Below are positions 22,880 to 23,640 of a DNA stretch of 23,640 bases, piece after piece (within the stretch, counting starts at the first letter, position 1; each line of letters opens with the position of its first letter). Origin of the DNA: JBJSXF01 sp046086225 (GTDB lineage: Bacteria; Actinomycetota; Acidimicrobiia; IMCC26256; PALSA-610). The position numbers were made by a program, and so were the translations under genes. The DNA lies in NCBI GenBank assembly GCA_046086225.1, contig JBJSXF010000149.1, forward strand, positions 1 through 23,640, read 5' to 3'. The notes under the pieces were generated by a model, which saw only the letters and a list, made by a program, of their open reading frames with translations, was not told the DNA's origin and ran no database searches.

Positions 22880-23640
22880 CGACGACCCAGCCGCCCGGCG
22901 GCCTCCCCGAGGTCGAGCTCGACCCGGCCGCGCTCCGCCAGCTGGCGGACGCCCGCATGAACGTCGAGCTCGACACGGGCGACATGATCCTGAACATCGG
23001 GCCGCAGCACCCGGCCACCCACGGCACACTGCGCCTCGTGGTCCGGCTCGACGGCGAGCGGGTGATCGCGGCCGATCCGATCATCGGATACATGCACCGC
23101 GGTTACGAGAAGCTCGCCGAGTACCGCACGTACCCGCAGATCACCACGCTCATCAACCGGATCGACTGGCTCTCGTCGTTCGCGAACGAGGTGCCCTTCG
23201 TCCACGCGGCCGAGCGGCTCATGGAGATCGAGGCGCCGCCGCGGGCCGAGTACATCCGGACGATCCTCACCGAGTTGTCGCGCATCGCGACCTTCCTCTT
23301 GTTCCTCGGCGAGATGGGTCTCCAGGTCGGGGCGATCACCCCCGCCTTCTACGGATTCCGCGACCGTGAGTACGTCCTCAACCTGATCGAGGCGGTCACC
23401 GGTGGAAGGTTTCACCCCAACTTCAACCGCATCGGCGGTTTGAAGGACGACCTCCCGTGGGGCTTCCTCACCGAGTGTCGAACGGTCATGGCCAAGGTCA
23501 TGCAGTCGTGCGACGAGTTCGAGGACCTCGTCGCCGGCAACCCCATCTTCGAGCAACGCACCCGCTCGATCGGCATCATCCCGGCGGCGCTCGGTGCCGC
23601 GTACGGTGTGTCGGGCTCCAACCTGCGGGCCTCGGGCGTC
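22876..23640 (+). CDS. nuoD: NADH-quinone oxidoreductase subunit D, second divergent copy (partial, 3' end missing)
   Basis: 255 codons visible, no stop before the right edge; about 60% of a normal NuoD. GPQHPATHG (42-50; His45, His49) and GYMHRGYEK (71-79; Tyr72) give the quinone-pocket residues. The sequence differs from the first copy throughout (IDWLSSFANEVPF against MDYASNFANELVF), and resembles the type found in complex I forms without their own NADH module; that resemblance is from memory and not tested. GTG start overlaps the nuoC2 stop. An N-terminal ~35 residues are variable. Confidence 0.94.
   Translation, partial: MTTTQPPGGLPEVELDPAALRQLADARMNVELDTGDMILNIGPQHPATHGTLRLVVRLDGERVIAADPIIGYMHRGYEKLAEYRTYPQITTLINRIDWLSSFANEVPFVHAAERLMEIEAPPRAEYIRTILTELSRIATFLLFLGEMGLQVGAITPAFYGFRDREYVLNLIEAVTGGRFHPNFNRIGGLKDDLPWGFLTECRTVMAKVMQSCDEFEDLVAGNPIFEQRTRSIGIIPAALGAAYGVSGSNLRASGV

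Overview
The window is GC-rich DNA (roughly 70% by eye) packed with respiratory genes. GTG and one TTG start, overlapping stop/start codons, a menaquinone-type reductase next to nuoA and the character of the proteins all point to a high-GC actinobacterium. Acidimicrobiia or a relative is my best guess, but this is inference from protein character, not from a marker gene.

Left arm, minus strand, about 4683 down to 1 and running off the left edge: a compact operon for a quinol:cytochrome c/plastocyanin-type oxidoreductase of b6f architecture. In transcription order it holds a three-helix membrane protein of unknown function, a dicluster [4Fe-4S] ferredoxin, a b6-like N-terminal cytochrome b half, a subunit-IV-like C-terminal half with a long duplicated N-terminal extension, a Rieske Fe-S protein, and a membrane-anchored c-type cytochrome that is cut by the window edge. 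A short divergent intergenic region (4684-4844) separates it from the right arm.

Right arm, plus strand: a geranylgeranyl-reductase-family flavoprotein (likely acting on the menaquinone side chain), then a full 14-gene complex I operon nuoA-B-C-D-E-F-G-H-I-J-K-L-M-N (6188-21243) in the canonical order, with nearly every gene overlapping the next. The nuoB of this set carries an apparent one-base frameshift near 6693. After a 139-base gap with a promoter-like TATACT and a hairpin, a second and clearly divergent nuo set begins: nuoA2-B2-C2-D2 (21383 to beyond the right edge).

Taken together, the locus encodes the menaquinone section of a respiratory chain: NADH enters through NuoEFG, electrons reach menaquinone through NuoB/D, protons are pumped by NuoH/J-N, and quinol is oxidised by the b6f-like complex. 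The points most worth following up are the frameshifted nuoB beside an intact divergent nuoB2, the paired complex I sets, and the b6f-like complex with a heme-ci-type cysteine, an altered PEWY motif and an operon-encoded ferredoxin. All genes belong to known families; I see no phage, transposon, CRISPR, tRNA or rRNA. The longest stretch without a gene is the 4684-4844 gap, so no region over 300 bases is empty.
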